DNA of 64,000 bases from CAVVNC01 sp963750015 (lineage in GTDB: Bacteria > Desulfobacterota > Syntrophorhabdia > Syntrophorhabdales > WCHB1-27), in the NCBI GenBank assembly GCA_963750015.1, contig CAVVPU010000241.1, forward strand, positions 62,001 to 126,000, read 5' to 3'. Below, one piece after another: positions 9,022-16,620 of the stretch. Numbering within the stretch: the first letter of the stretch is position 1; the number at the start of each line of letters is the position of its first letter. The position numbers and the translations under genes are program-made. The notes beneath the pieces are model-generated. The model saw nothing but the letters and a program-made list of their open reading frames with translations, was not told the origin of the DNA and made no database searches.

Positions 9022-9486
9022 ATGAAGTGCCCTTACTGCGGGTTCGCGGAAAGCAAAGTCATCGACTCGAGAATGAGCAAAGAGATGGACGCCATTCGAA
9101 GGCGCCGGGAATGTCTCAAGTGCGCCAAGAGGTTCTCTACTGCCGAGATGCTCGAAGAGGGACTGCCGCTCGTAGTAAAGAAGGATGGCCGGAGGGAAGT
9201 CTTTGACAGGGGAAAGATTCTTAACGGACTGAAAAAAGCCTGCGAAAAAAGACCGATCGGCATAACCGATCTGGAAAAGGCCGTAGCGAGGATGGAGTAC
9301 GACATTACCGAAAGAAGCGAGAAAGAGGTTACGAGCACCGAGATAGGTCAGATGGTGATGGATGAGTTAAGAAAACTGGACGAGGTGGCTTATGTCAGGT
9401 TCGCTTCGGTCTATCGCCAGTTCAAGGATATCACCGAATTCATGGAAGAGCTGAAGGGTCTCCTGCTGAAAAAAGGCGAAAAATGA
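9022..9486 (+). CDS. nrdR: Transcriptional repressor NrdR
   Basis: 154 residues, the usual size. It has the N-terminal zinc ribbon (CPYC at 3-6, CLKC near 31-34) followed by an ATP-cone domain (VVKKDGRREVFDRGKI). NrdR binds NrdR boxes and represses ribonucleotide reductase genes in response to bound (d)ATP. A 151-base gap after the dCMP deaminase may hold a promoter, but I could not pick one. Its stop overlaps the ribD start. Confidence 0.96.
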   Translation: MKCPYCGFAESKVIDSRMSKEMDAIRRRRECLKCAKRFSTAEMLEEGLPLVVKKDGRREVFDRGKILNGLKKACEKRPIGITDLEKAVARMEYDITERSEKEVTSTEIGQMVMDELRKLDEVAYVRFASVYRQFKDITEFMEELKGLLLKKGEK

Positions 9487-10589
9487 AAGAAGAAGCGTAC
9501 ATGGAAATGGCCTTTGCCCTGGCAAAAAAAGGACTCGGCACAACCTCCCCGAACCCCATGGTGGGGGCACTGGTCGTGAAGGGTCAGCGCGTGGTGGGAA
9601 AGGGGTACCACCGCAAGCCCGGGGAGCCTCATGCAGAGCCGATTGCCCTGGAACAGGCCGGAGAGCAGGCGCGTGGAGGCACGCTCGTCGTCAACCTCGA
9701 GCCTTGCTGCCATACGGAAAAGAGGACCGCCCCCTGCGTCGATGCAGTTATCAAAGCCGGCATCAAGCGTGTCATCGTCGCCATGTTTGACCCGAACCCT
9801 CAGGTGAGCGGAAAAGGGGTAGAAGCGCTGCGAAAGGCAGGCATAGAGGTGAAAGTGGGGGTGCTCTCGGAGGAGGCACGCAGGCTCAATGAAGTTTACG
9901 TCACCTTTCGAGAAAAGAAACGTCCTTTTTTTCTCATGAAGTCTGCTTTGAGCCTGGACGGGAAGATAGCGACTAAAATAGGTGAGTCTAAATGGATCTC
10001 CAACGAGGAATCGAGATCTTACTCAAACAAGCTCCGTTCGGTAATGGACGGAATTATGGTAGGAATCAATACGGTAATACTCGATAACCCCCTCCTTTTG
10101 CCTAAGGGGGCGAAGCCCAAGAGATATCCCGTGAGGATAGTGCTCGATTCCAAGCTCCGGATTCCCCTCACCTGCGAACTCGTGAAGACAGCCGCCGCTC
10201 ATAAGACCATGGTCTTCGCGCTTCCCGACGCGCGGACAGACAAGGTCGAGCGCCTCAAGTCGCTCGGGGTTGAGGTTGTCAAGGTGGGCCTGGGCGAAAA
10301 CGGAAGAGTCTCCCTTGGGGGGTTGTGTGAGGAACTCCGGCAGAGAGAGATCATGAGCGTCATCGCCGAAGGTGGTGGCGAACTGAACAGCAGTCTTCTG
10401 AAAGAGGACCTTGTCGATAAAGTGGTTCTCTTCTTCGGGCCAATGTTTATCGGCGGCAAAGGAGCCCCCGGTTTAATAGCAGGCAAAGGCATAGACTTTC
10501 TTAAGGAGGCTTATGGCGTCGATGTGGTCTCGATGAGGAGACTGAAAGACGACATCTGCGTGGAGGGCTATGTTCACCGGAATCATTGA
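9483..10589 (+). CDS. ribD: Bifunctional riboflavin deaminase/reductase RibD
   Basis: 368 residues, full length. The N-terminal deaminase domain has HAE (50-52) and PCCH (74-77) with Cys85 for zinc; the C-terminal reductase domain begins near residue 146 (PFFLMKSALSLDGKIAT). It performs the second and third steps from GTP to riboflavin. It starts inside the nrdR stop (ATGA) and overlaps ribE by 20 bases. I saw no FMN riboswitch in front of it. Confidence 0.96.
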   Translation: MKEEAYMEMAFALAKKGLGTTSPNPMVGALVVKGQRVVGKGYHRKPGEPHAEPIALEQAGEQARGGTLVVNLEPCCHTEKRTAPCVDAVIKAGIKRVIVAMFDPNPQVSGKGVEALRKAGIEVKVGVLSEEARRLNEVYVTFREKKRPFFLMKSALSLDGKIATKIGESKWISNEESRSYSNKLRSVMDGIMVGINTVILDNPLLLPKGAKPKRYPVRIVLDSKLRIPLTCELVKTAAAHKTMVFALPDARTDKVERLKSLGVEVVKVGLGENGRVSLGGLCEELRQREIMSVIAEGGGELNSSLLKEDLVDKVVLFFGPMFIGGKGAPGLIAGKGIDFLKEAYGVDVVSMRRLKDDICVEGYVHRNH

Positions 10590-11223
10590 GGATGTCGGCA
10601 GGATTGCCGGCATCAAGAGGTTCGAGGGGCGATGGGAATTCGCGATCCGGACCTCCCTCGACCCCGCAGGAATTCACGAAGGTGACAGCATCGCCGTCGA
10701 TGGGGTGTGCCTGACGGTTATCAGAATAGAGGGTGCCGTCTTCGCGGCCGATGCCTCCCTGGAGACGCTCAGCCTCACGACCTTGAAGGACAAGGTCGGC
10801 AACGACCGGGTGAACCTCGAGAGGGCCATGAGTGCAGACTCGAGGTTCGGAGGTCATATGGTCCTCGGCCATGTGGACGGCATCGGTCATATTGCAACTG
10901 TCGGCAGATCGGGTGATTCCATACGGATAGAAGTGGAGGTGCCCGGGGATCTGTCGAGGTATATCGTAAAGAAGGGCTCGGTTGCCGTGGATGGAATAAG
11001 CTTGACAGTCAATGATCAACGTGATAATAGATTTATGCTCAACGTTATCCCTCATTCTTCAACAAAAACAACGATAGGTTCCAAAAACCCCGGAGATCAG
11101 GTAAATGTTGAGATAGACATCATCGGCAGATACGTGGAAAGGTTCGTGGCAGGCGATGCCAAGGCGGGCCTCGACCTCGATTTTCTCTACGAATATGGAT
11201 ACATCAAGGGAAAACAGTCATGA
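10570..11223 (+). CDS. ribE: Riboflavin synthase, alpha chain type
   Basis: 217 residues, made of the two repeated lumazine-binding barrels; the N-terminal MFTGIIEDVG is the family signature and its echo KGSVAVDGISLTVN starts the second half. It dismutates two 6,7-dimethyl-8-ribityllumazine molecules to riboflavin. The ATG is within the end of ribD, with a GGAGGG site just before it, and its stop overlaps ribBA. Confidence 0.96.
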   Translation: MFTGIIEDVGRIAGIKRFEGRWEFAIRTSLDPAGIHEGDSIAVDGVCLTVIRIEGAVFAADASLETLSLTTLKDKVGNDRVNLERAMSADSRFGGHMVLGHVDGIGHIATVGRSGDSIRIEVEVPGDLSRYIVKKGSVAVDGISLTVNDQRDNRFMLNVIPHSSTKTTIGSKNPGDQVNVEIDIIGRYVERFVAGDAKAGLDLDFLYEYGYIKGKQS

Positions 11224-12425
11224 GTATAGCGCGCATTGAAGATGTAATCGAAGAAGTAAGACAAGGCAAGATGGTCATCATGGTGGACGATGAGGACCGG
11301 GAGAACGAAGGCGACGTGGTTATCGCCGCAGAGAAGGTGACCCCTGAGGCGATCAACTTCATGGCCCGGTACGCGTGCGGTCTGATCTGCCTTTCCCTCA
11401 CCGAGGAACGGGTCAGGGAGCTTAACCTGCCTTTGATGGTCCAGGATAACACGTCTCTGTACAACACGGCTTTCACCGTCTCCATAGAAGCAAAGGAGGG
11501 GGTGACCACGGGCATATCGGCCTACGACCGTGCAAAAACCGTTCTGACTGCCATCGACGACAAGGCAGGCCCGGACGATCTGGTGAAGCCCGGCCATATA
11601 TTCCCCCTCATGGCGCGAACCGGCGGCGTGCTCGTAAGGGTCGGCCATACGGAAGCCTCCGTCGACCTTGCCCGTCTCGCCGGACTGAAACCGGCGGGCG
11701 TGATCTGCGAGGTAATGAAAGAAGACGGCTCCATGGCCAGGCTCCCCGATCTCGAGGTCTTTGCGGAGAAGCATGGGCTGAAGATAGGCACCATCGCCGA
11801 CCTCATCAAATACAAGATGACGAAGGAGACGTTTGTGAGAAAGGTCGTAGAGACGAGGCTCCCTACCCGCTGGGGCGGGGAATTCAGGCTCATCGTCTAC
11901 GACAACGACCTTGACGGCAAGGAACACCTCGCCTTTGTCAAGGGTGACATAGGCCCCGACGATGCGGTCCTTGTGCGCGTCCACTCCGAGTGCCTCACAG
12001 GAGATGTTTTCGGCTCGATGAGGTGCGATTGCGGGGAGCAGCTCCGCGCGGCAATGTCGATGATCGAAAAGGAAGGCAAGGGAGTGGTCCTTTACATGCG
12101 CCAGGAAGGCAGGGGTATCGGCCTCGTGAACAAGATCAGGGCCTATCGCCTGCAGGACGAAGGCATGGATACTGTGGAAGCCAACGAGGCACTCGGTTTC
12201 TCACCCGACCTTCGCGACTACGGGATCGGAGCGCAGATACTGCACGATCTCGGCGTCCGCAAGATGAGACAGATTACCAACAATCCAAGGAAAATAAGGG
12301 GTCTCGAGGGCTACGGCCTTTCGGTTGTCGAACGGGTGCCCCTCGAGATCTGTCCGACGGAGGACAACATCCATTATCTCAGGACGAAAAGGGAAAAATT
12401 GGGTCACATACTCGACCACTTATGA
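11220..12425 (+). CDS. ribBA: Bifunctional DHBP synthase / GTP cyclohydrolase II
   Basis: 401 residues. Residues 1 to about 200 are 3,4-dihydroxy-2-butanone 4-phosphate synthase (DDEDRENEGD and the HTEAS region); about 205 to the end are GTP cyclohydrolase II, with zinc cysteines in SECLTGD and MRCDCGEQL and the catalytic tract RQEGRGIGL. The protein supplies both precursors for lumazine synthase. Its start overlaps the ribE stop. Confidence 0.96.
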   Translation: MSIARIEDVIEEVRQGKMVIMVDDEDRENEGDVVIAAEKVTPEAINFMARYACGLICLSLTEERVRELNLPLMVQDNTSLYNTAFTVSIEAKEGVTTGISAYDRAKTVLTAIDDKAGPDDLVKPGHIFPLMARTGGVLVRVGHTEASVDLARLAGLKPAGVICEVMKEDGSMARLPDLEVFAEKHGLKIGTIADLIKYKMTKETFVRKVVETRLPTRWGGEFRLIVYDNDLDGKEHLAFVKGDIGPDDAVLVRVHSECLTGDVFGSMRCDCGEQLRAAMSMIEKEGKGVVLYMRQEGRGIGLVNKIRAYRLQDEGMDTVEANEALGFSPDLRDYGIGAQILHDLGVRKMRQITNNPRKIRGLEGYGLSVVERVPLEICPTEDNIHYLRTKREKLGHILDHL

Positions 12426-12435
12426 GGTAGGTGCC

Positions 12436-12924
12436 ATGGTACATGAAGGAAGACTCGATGCTCAGGGGTTAAGGTTTGCCATAGTCGTAAGCAGATTCAA
12501 CAGCTTCGTGACTGAGAGGCTGCTCGAAGGGGCCCTCGATGCCCTGAAACGGCACGGTGCAGATGTTGGCAGTATCGAGGTCTTCAGGGTGCCCGGTGCC
12601 TTCGAGATACCTCTTGCGGCCAAGCTGCTTTCGAAAAGAAAAGACGTAGATGGCGTGATCTGTCTGGGGGCGGTAATAAAGGGCGGCACTCCGCACTTTC
12701 ACTACGTGGCTTCTGAAGTCACCAAGGGTATCGCGGCGGCTTCCCTGGAAAGCGAGAAGCCGATCTCCTTCGGCATCCTTACCACGGAGAGCGTGGAACA
12801 GGCGGTCGAGCGGGCGGGCACGAAGGCGGGGAACAAGGGCTACGATGCCGCGATGTCGGCGATCGAGATGGTAAACCTCCTAAAGGATAAGGATTTGTGC
12901 GGCGAAGGAAATCAAGAGAATTAG
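12436..12924 (+). CDS. ribH: 6,7-dimethyl-8-ribityllumazine synthase
   Basis: 162 residues from the ATG at 12436, preceded by GAGGTAGG; the upstream extension of the frame overlaps ribBA and is not coding. Family blocks are FAIVVSRFN, VPGAFEIPLAAK and CLGAVIKGGTPHFHYV, the last holding the active-site histidines. It condenses the products of RibBA and RibD. The final 28 bases overlap nusB. Confidence 0.96.
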   Translation: MVHEGRLDAQGLRFAIVVSRFNSFVTERLLEGALDALKRHGADVGSIEVFRVPGAFEIPLAAKLLSKRKDVDGVICLGAVIKGGTPHFHYVASEVTKGIAAASLESEKPISFGILTTESVEQAVERAGTKAGNKGYDAAMSAIEMVNLLKDKDLCGEGNQEN

Positions 12925-13322
12925 CGTTGAAGATGCTCTACCAGGTGGAGGTGAATCGGGGCAACGCGGATGCTGCCCTCGAGAGGTACGTCAAGATATT
13001 CCCCTATCAGGAAGACATAGTTGCCTATACCCGGTTCCTTTTGTCCGGTGTTATCGCGGAGCAAAAAAAGCTTGACGGGCACATACTGACGGCGTCCGAG
13101 AACTGGAAACTCAGCAGGATCACTTACGTCGACAAGAACATACTGAGGGTTGCCATTTACGAGATGCTTTATTCACCTGACGTGCCCCCGAAGGTTGCTA
13201 TCGACGAGGCTCTGGAACTTGCGAAGAAGTTCGGGACTGAGGATTCCAAAGACTTCGTCAATGGAATTCTCGACAAGGTACTCAGGGATTACTACGGAGA
13301 GACCGAGCGGAAAGAGGTGTAA
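12897..13322 (+). CDS. nusB: Transcription antitermination factor NusB
   Basis: 141 residues from a GTG start inside the end of ribH. NusB with NusE binds boxA RNA in rRNA antitermination. Conserved features: RRKSRELALKMLYQVE at the N-terminus and the C-terminal VPPKVAIDEALELAKKFG followed by FVNGILDKV. ribH-nusB is a very common gene pair. Confidence 0.95.
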   Translation: MRRRKSRELALKMLYQVEVNRGNADAALERYVKIFPYQEDIVAYTRFLLSGVIAEQKKLDGHILTASENWKLSRITYVDKNILRVAIYEMLYSPDVPPKVAIDEALELAKKFGTEDSKDFVNGILDKVLRDYYGETERKEV

Positions 13323-13457
13323 ACACTCCGGGGCACTTCATAAGCCCTGCCGCGCTCGGGAAAGTCAGGATTATACAGCCCTGAAAGCGGGCGGACCCGA
13401 GGTCTCAGGGGATGAGTTGATCCTCCTCGCTCAGGGCTTCGGGAAAAAGAACAGGCC

Positions 13458-13946
13458 ATGGCCCTTCACCTGCTTATCGACGGCTACAATTTCGGAAAAA
13501 GGGGTGCCCTGTCCCCCCTGTTCGACTCCTCGGACCTTGAAAGCGGTCGCCGGCTCCTGCTCGAAAAACTGTCAGAATACAGGAAAAATAGAGGGATACG
13601 GATAACGGTCGTCTTCGACGCAACGGGTGGCCTTTCCCTGTCACGGCAAAAGGAGTTCTACAAAGGGATCGAGGTGATCTATTCAAGGCAGGGCGAGACG
13701 GCCGACGAGGTGATCATAGCGGCCATCCGCCGCAGGATTCCGGGACTGATGGTGGCCACCTCAGACCGTGCCATTATCGACGAGGCGAAGAGACACGGCG
13801 TCACGTTTATCACCGCCGACCGGTTGGAGACGGCCATCGATGGCGGGGAAAACGAAGAAACGTCAGAGAGGGCAGCGAAGAAAGGTAACCCCCGAAAGGC
13901 GCCAAAGAGCGTGCGAAAGGCACGTAGAATGATCAAGAAGGTATAG
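13458..13946 (+). CDS. NYN domain protein, YacP/Rae1-like ribonuclease
   Basis: 162 residues. LLIDGYNF at the N-terminus, the acidic DATGG block near residue 53, GETADEVI near 77 and VATSDRAI near 98 match the PIN-like NYN domain of YacP (DUF901). The Bacillus member, Rae1, cuts mRNA on the ribosome. The last 30 residues are rich in Lys and Arg. It follows nusB after 135 bases and is the last plus-strand gene of this run, facing the minus-strand hydroxylase cluster. Exact substrate unknown. Confidence 0.8.
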   Translation: MALHLLIDGYNFGKRGALSPLFDSSDLESGRRLLLEKLSEYRKNRGIRITVVFDATGGLSLSRQKEFYKGIEVIYSRQGETADEVIIAAIRRRIPGLMVATSDRAIIDEAKRHGVTFITADRLETAIDGGENEETSERAAKKGNPRKAPKSVRKARRMIKKV

Positions 13947-14006
13947 AACCGCCTACCCGACCACAGAACCTGTCATCGCCAAAACCGGCCCCATCCGGAT
14001 CGCTCG

Positions 14007-16340
14007 TCACTCTTCCAAGACCGCCCGCTTTACCAATGCCTGTGCAATTTCCATCTTGTAGCTGTTCATGGCGAGGGGCGTGAAGCCTGTTGCGGCGGCT
14101 TCCGCTGCGTCCCTGGCGACCTTCTCATCGATAGCCCGACCCTTCAGCGCCTCTTCGGCCTGATAAACCCGAAGAGGTTTTGGCGCAACCGCACCCAACA
14201 CGATGCGTGCGTCCTTGCAGACTCCATCCTCGACTGTCACCATCGAAGCCACGCTTACGATGGCAAAATCAATCGGCTTTCTGAGGGTGAACTTGGTGTA
14301 TTTCTGGCGTGTCCCCGGGCGCGGCTTCGGTATTATTACCTCCTTGATCAACTCGTCCGGTTCGAGGAGAGTCGAGCACGTGGCGGAGGCTTCGAAAAAG
14401 TCGATTGCCTCCACGGTTCTCTTTGTCGTCACGATGCGCGCATCCAGGGCGACGAGGGCAATCCCCAGGTCGGACGGTCCTACTGCCAGGCAGCCGCAAT
14501 TGAAGCAACGACGCGCCTGGGCCTCGACGTCGTAAGCACTCAGGCCTTTCATGTCCTCCATGTCGACGCCCTTCAGCCTTAAAGATGGCGACAACTCTTC
14601 GACCAGGGCCCGTGGCGCATCGACAAAAGATGAGTCGACGAAGGATCTTGCTGTCCTTCCCTGTTCAGCCTTCTGCTGTCCTGGGTTGATAACCGATTCG
14701 ATGGCTCGGACGGTTTCTCTTGCAGAGGCAATCGCCTGTATCACGGTGGAGGGGCCGGTTGCCATGTCGCCCGCGAGAAAGACCGAGCGATTATCCTTTT
14801 TGGTGTCGAGAGCCGGATCGACCCCCTGGCCGATGGCGACGACTATCGACTCGCCTTCGAGCGTAGCTGCCGTGCACGTTCTGTCGTATTTCGGGTTGAA
14901 CTTTCCGTCAGGTTCGCGCACCGAGAGGCATGTAACGGCGTCGATGCCCGAAACCTTTCCGTTCTTCGTGACTATCGACTGCACACCGAGAGAGGGATGG
15001 ATCACGACGCCCTCCTCCTCGGCTTCGCGGATCTCGTTGTCCAGGGCAAGCATGCGGTCTTTTGAATCGGGTTCCCTGCATTCAAGACAGACCACGTGAA
15101 CCTCACCGGAGCCCAGTCTGCGCGCCGTCCTCGCGGCGTCGATGGCGACACTGCCTCCCCCGACGACGATCACTTTTTGACCGAGGGCCGGCCTCTTTCC
15201 GCTATTGACCTCTCTGAGATAGTCGAGGGCGTAGATCACGCCGCCTGCCTCCTCGCCCGGCACGTTGAGCTTAAGACTCCTCCAGGTACCTCCTGCGATG
15301 AAGACCGCGTCGAACCGGTCCGAGAGGTCGGCGAGAGTGACGTTCTTTCCCACCTCGACCCCTGTTTCGAAGACGACTCCCATGCCTTTGATGGCTTCGA
15401 TCTGCTTGCGCACAAGGTCTTTGGGCAGCCGAAAAGGCGGAATACTATAGAGAAGCATACCACCCGCCTCGGGCAGCTTCTCGTAAACCGTCACCTTGTG
15501 GCCCGATTTCCTTAAGAAAAAGGCTGCTGCAAGCCCTGCGGGGCCCGACCCCACGATCGCGATCTTCTTGCCCGTCTCTGTCTTCGGCGGGACGTAATAG
15601 AGGGGGGTCTTCTCCAGCACGTGATCCCCCACGTAGCGCTCGACGCACTGAATGGCTACGGCCGCGTCGTATTCTTTCCGGTTACATTCGGGCTCGCAGA
15701 AGACGGGGCAGATCCGGCCGGTGACGGCGGGGATCGGATTGTAGTCCATCAATATATGGGCCGCTCCGTCGAGATCGCCCTTCTTTATTCTGTCCATATA
15801 ACCGGGTATGTCGGTCTTGGCCGGGCAATGGGTTGCACATGGATACTCCGTGAGCGGGGCGGCGCCGAAGAGGGAGTGGTAGCGGTTGTCACCCGCAAGG
15901 GCACTGCAAATCTTTCCGCCCTTCCGCAGGCAGACAATAGAACCCCCTATCTGGTGGGGATATCTATAGTACCAACACCTGACTTCCTGGGCCAGGTTCC
16001 CCCCCAGCGTTGCCATGTTCCTCACGTTCGGGCTCGCGACGGAATAGGCCGCTTCTGCGAGAAGCTTATATTCACCCTGCACCGCCTCGGATCCGGCAAT
16101 GTCGCCCAGCTTCGCGAGGGCGCCTATGCGGATGCCTCTTTTGTCTTTCTTTATGTAGTCGAGGCCCTCGATGGTCTTTATATCGATCACCGCCTCGGGA
16201 TAGGCGGCAATGCTCTTGTTCCTCAACGCTCCGAGGAGGTCTGTTCCTCCTGCATTGACCTTCGCCTTCCCCTCGTATGCTTTAAGCAGTCTCGCGGCCT
16301 CGCTTATCGATCGGGCAGTATGGTGCGCAAAACGCTTCAT
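14007..16340 (-). CDS. Mo-hydroxylase FAD subunit with an inserted GltD-like NAD(P)H:flavin/Fe-S module
   Basis: 777 residues, against about 290 for an ordinary CoxM-type FAD subunit. Residues 1-162 are its first part: AGGTDLL binds FAD, SPNVRNMATLGGNLAQ follows, then CLRKGGKIC and GDNRYHSLFG. Residues 163 to about 616 are a complete GltD/NfnB-like module: Fer4_20-type cysteines (C168, C172, C211 onward, with CPxxxDIP and NPIPAVTGRICP), an FAD fold (GSGPAGL 264-270), an NAD(P) fold (VVGGGSVAIDAA near 392) and the closing EAQARRCFNC. Residues 617-777 resume the FAD subunit (CLAVGPSDLGIALVALDA, then the C-terminal domain). The inserted module probably lets NAD(P) or a ferredoxin exchange electrons with the hydroxylase. 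Substrate unknown. Confidence 0.88.
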   Translation of the reverse strand: MKRFAHHTARSISEAARLLKAYEGKAKVNAGGTDLLGALRNKSIAAYPEAVIDIKTIEGLDYIKKDKRGIRIGALAKLGDIAGSEAVQGEYKLLAEAAYSVASPNVRNMATLGGNLAQEVRCWYYRYPHQIGGSIVCLRKGGKICSALAGDNRYHSLFGAAPLTEYPCATHCPAKTDIPGYMDRIKKGDLDGAAHILMDYNPIPAVTGRICPVFCEPECNRKEYDAAVAIQCVERYVGDHVLEKTPLYYVPPKTETGKKIAIVGSGPAGLAAAFFLRKSGHKVTVYEKLPEAGGMLLYSIPPFRLPKDLVRKQIEAIKGMGVVFETGVEVGKNVTLADLSDRFDAVFIAGGTWRSLKLNVPGEEAGGVIYALDYLREVNSGKRPALGQKVIVVGGGSVAIDAARTARRLGSGEVHVVCLECREPDSKDRMLALDNEIREAEEEGVVIHPSLGVQSIVTKNGKVSGIDAVTCLSVREPDGKFNPKYDRTCTAATLEGESIVVAIGQGVDPALDTKKDNRSVFLAGDMATGPSTVIQAIASARETVRAIESVINPGQQKAEQGRTARSFVDSSFVDAPRALVEELSPSLRLKGVDMEDMKGLSAYDVEAQARRCFNCGCLAVGPSDLGIALVALDARIVTTKRTVEAIDFFEASATCSTLLEPDELIKEVIIPKPRPGTRQKYTKFTLRKPIDFAIVSVASMVTVEDGVCKDARIVLGAVAPKPLRVYQAEEALKGRAIDEKVARDAAEAAATGFTPLAMNSYKMEIAQALVKRAVLEE

Positions 16341-16345
16341 TTGAT

Positions 16346-16487
16346 CCCCTCCATCCAGGCTTTGCTGACTATTTAACGGGGTTCAGCACCCCCTCCTTGG
16401 CGGGGCCTCAGAGCCTCCCCGCTCAACCTCGCTTCGCTCGTGAAAAGCCTTGAGGGTTCAGCACCCCCTCCATCCAGGCTTTGCTGA
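16346..16487. repeat. Intergenic direct repeats between the FAD and Mo subunit genes
   Basis: A 23-base unit (CCCCTCCATCC and on) occurs at 16346-16368 and again at 16465-16487. Between them GTTCAGCACCCCCTCC appears twice (near 16382 and 16457), and a GGGG/CCCC inverted repeat sits near 16398-16425. A related element lies near 19453-19512, before the 2Fe-2S subunit gene. It looks like a small intergenic repeat family copied within this operon. Function unknown; hairpin formation in the transcript is likely. Confidence 0.7.
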
Positions 16488-16578
16488 TCCGGATCACCTT
16501 TGATCCGGAGTACGCTCTTGTCTTTTTTGTTCTTTCCATCGGTCCAAGCTTGCTGCTCCGCACAAAGGCCGGAGCAGC

Positions 16579-16620
16579 TTCTCTTTGCCTTTCTCTCTCT
16601 ATTTCTCTTTGCCTTTCTCT
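16579..16620. repeat. 18-base tandem duplication at the 3' end of the Mo subunit gene
   Basis: TTCTCTTTGCCTTTCTCT occurs at 16579-16596 and at 16603-16620, a spacing of 24 bases. The second copy codes for the Lys/Glu-rich C-terminus of the Mo subunit and the TAG stop (16599-16601) lies between the copies. It is probably a slippage duplication. Confidence 0.75.

Noticed and set aside
8871..9482. Possible FMN riboswitch ahead of ribD
   Set aside because: ribD starts inside the nrdR stop codon, leaving no leader, and I see no RFN-like conserved blocks in the gap before nrdR.
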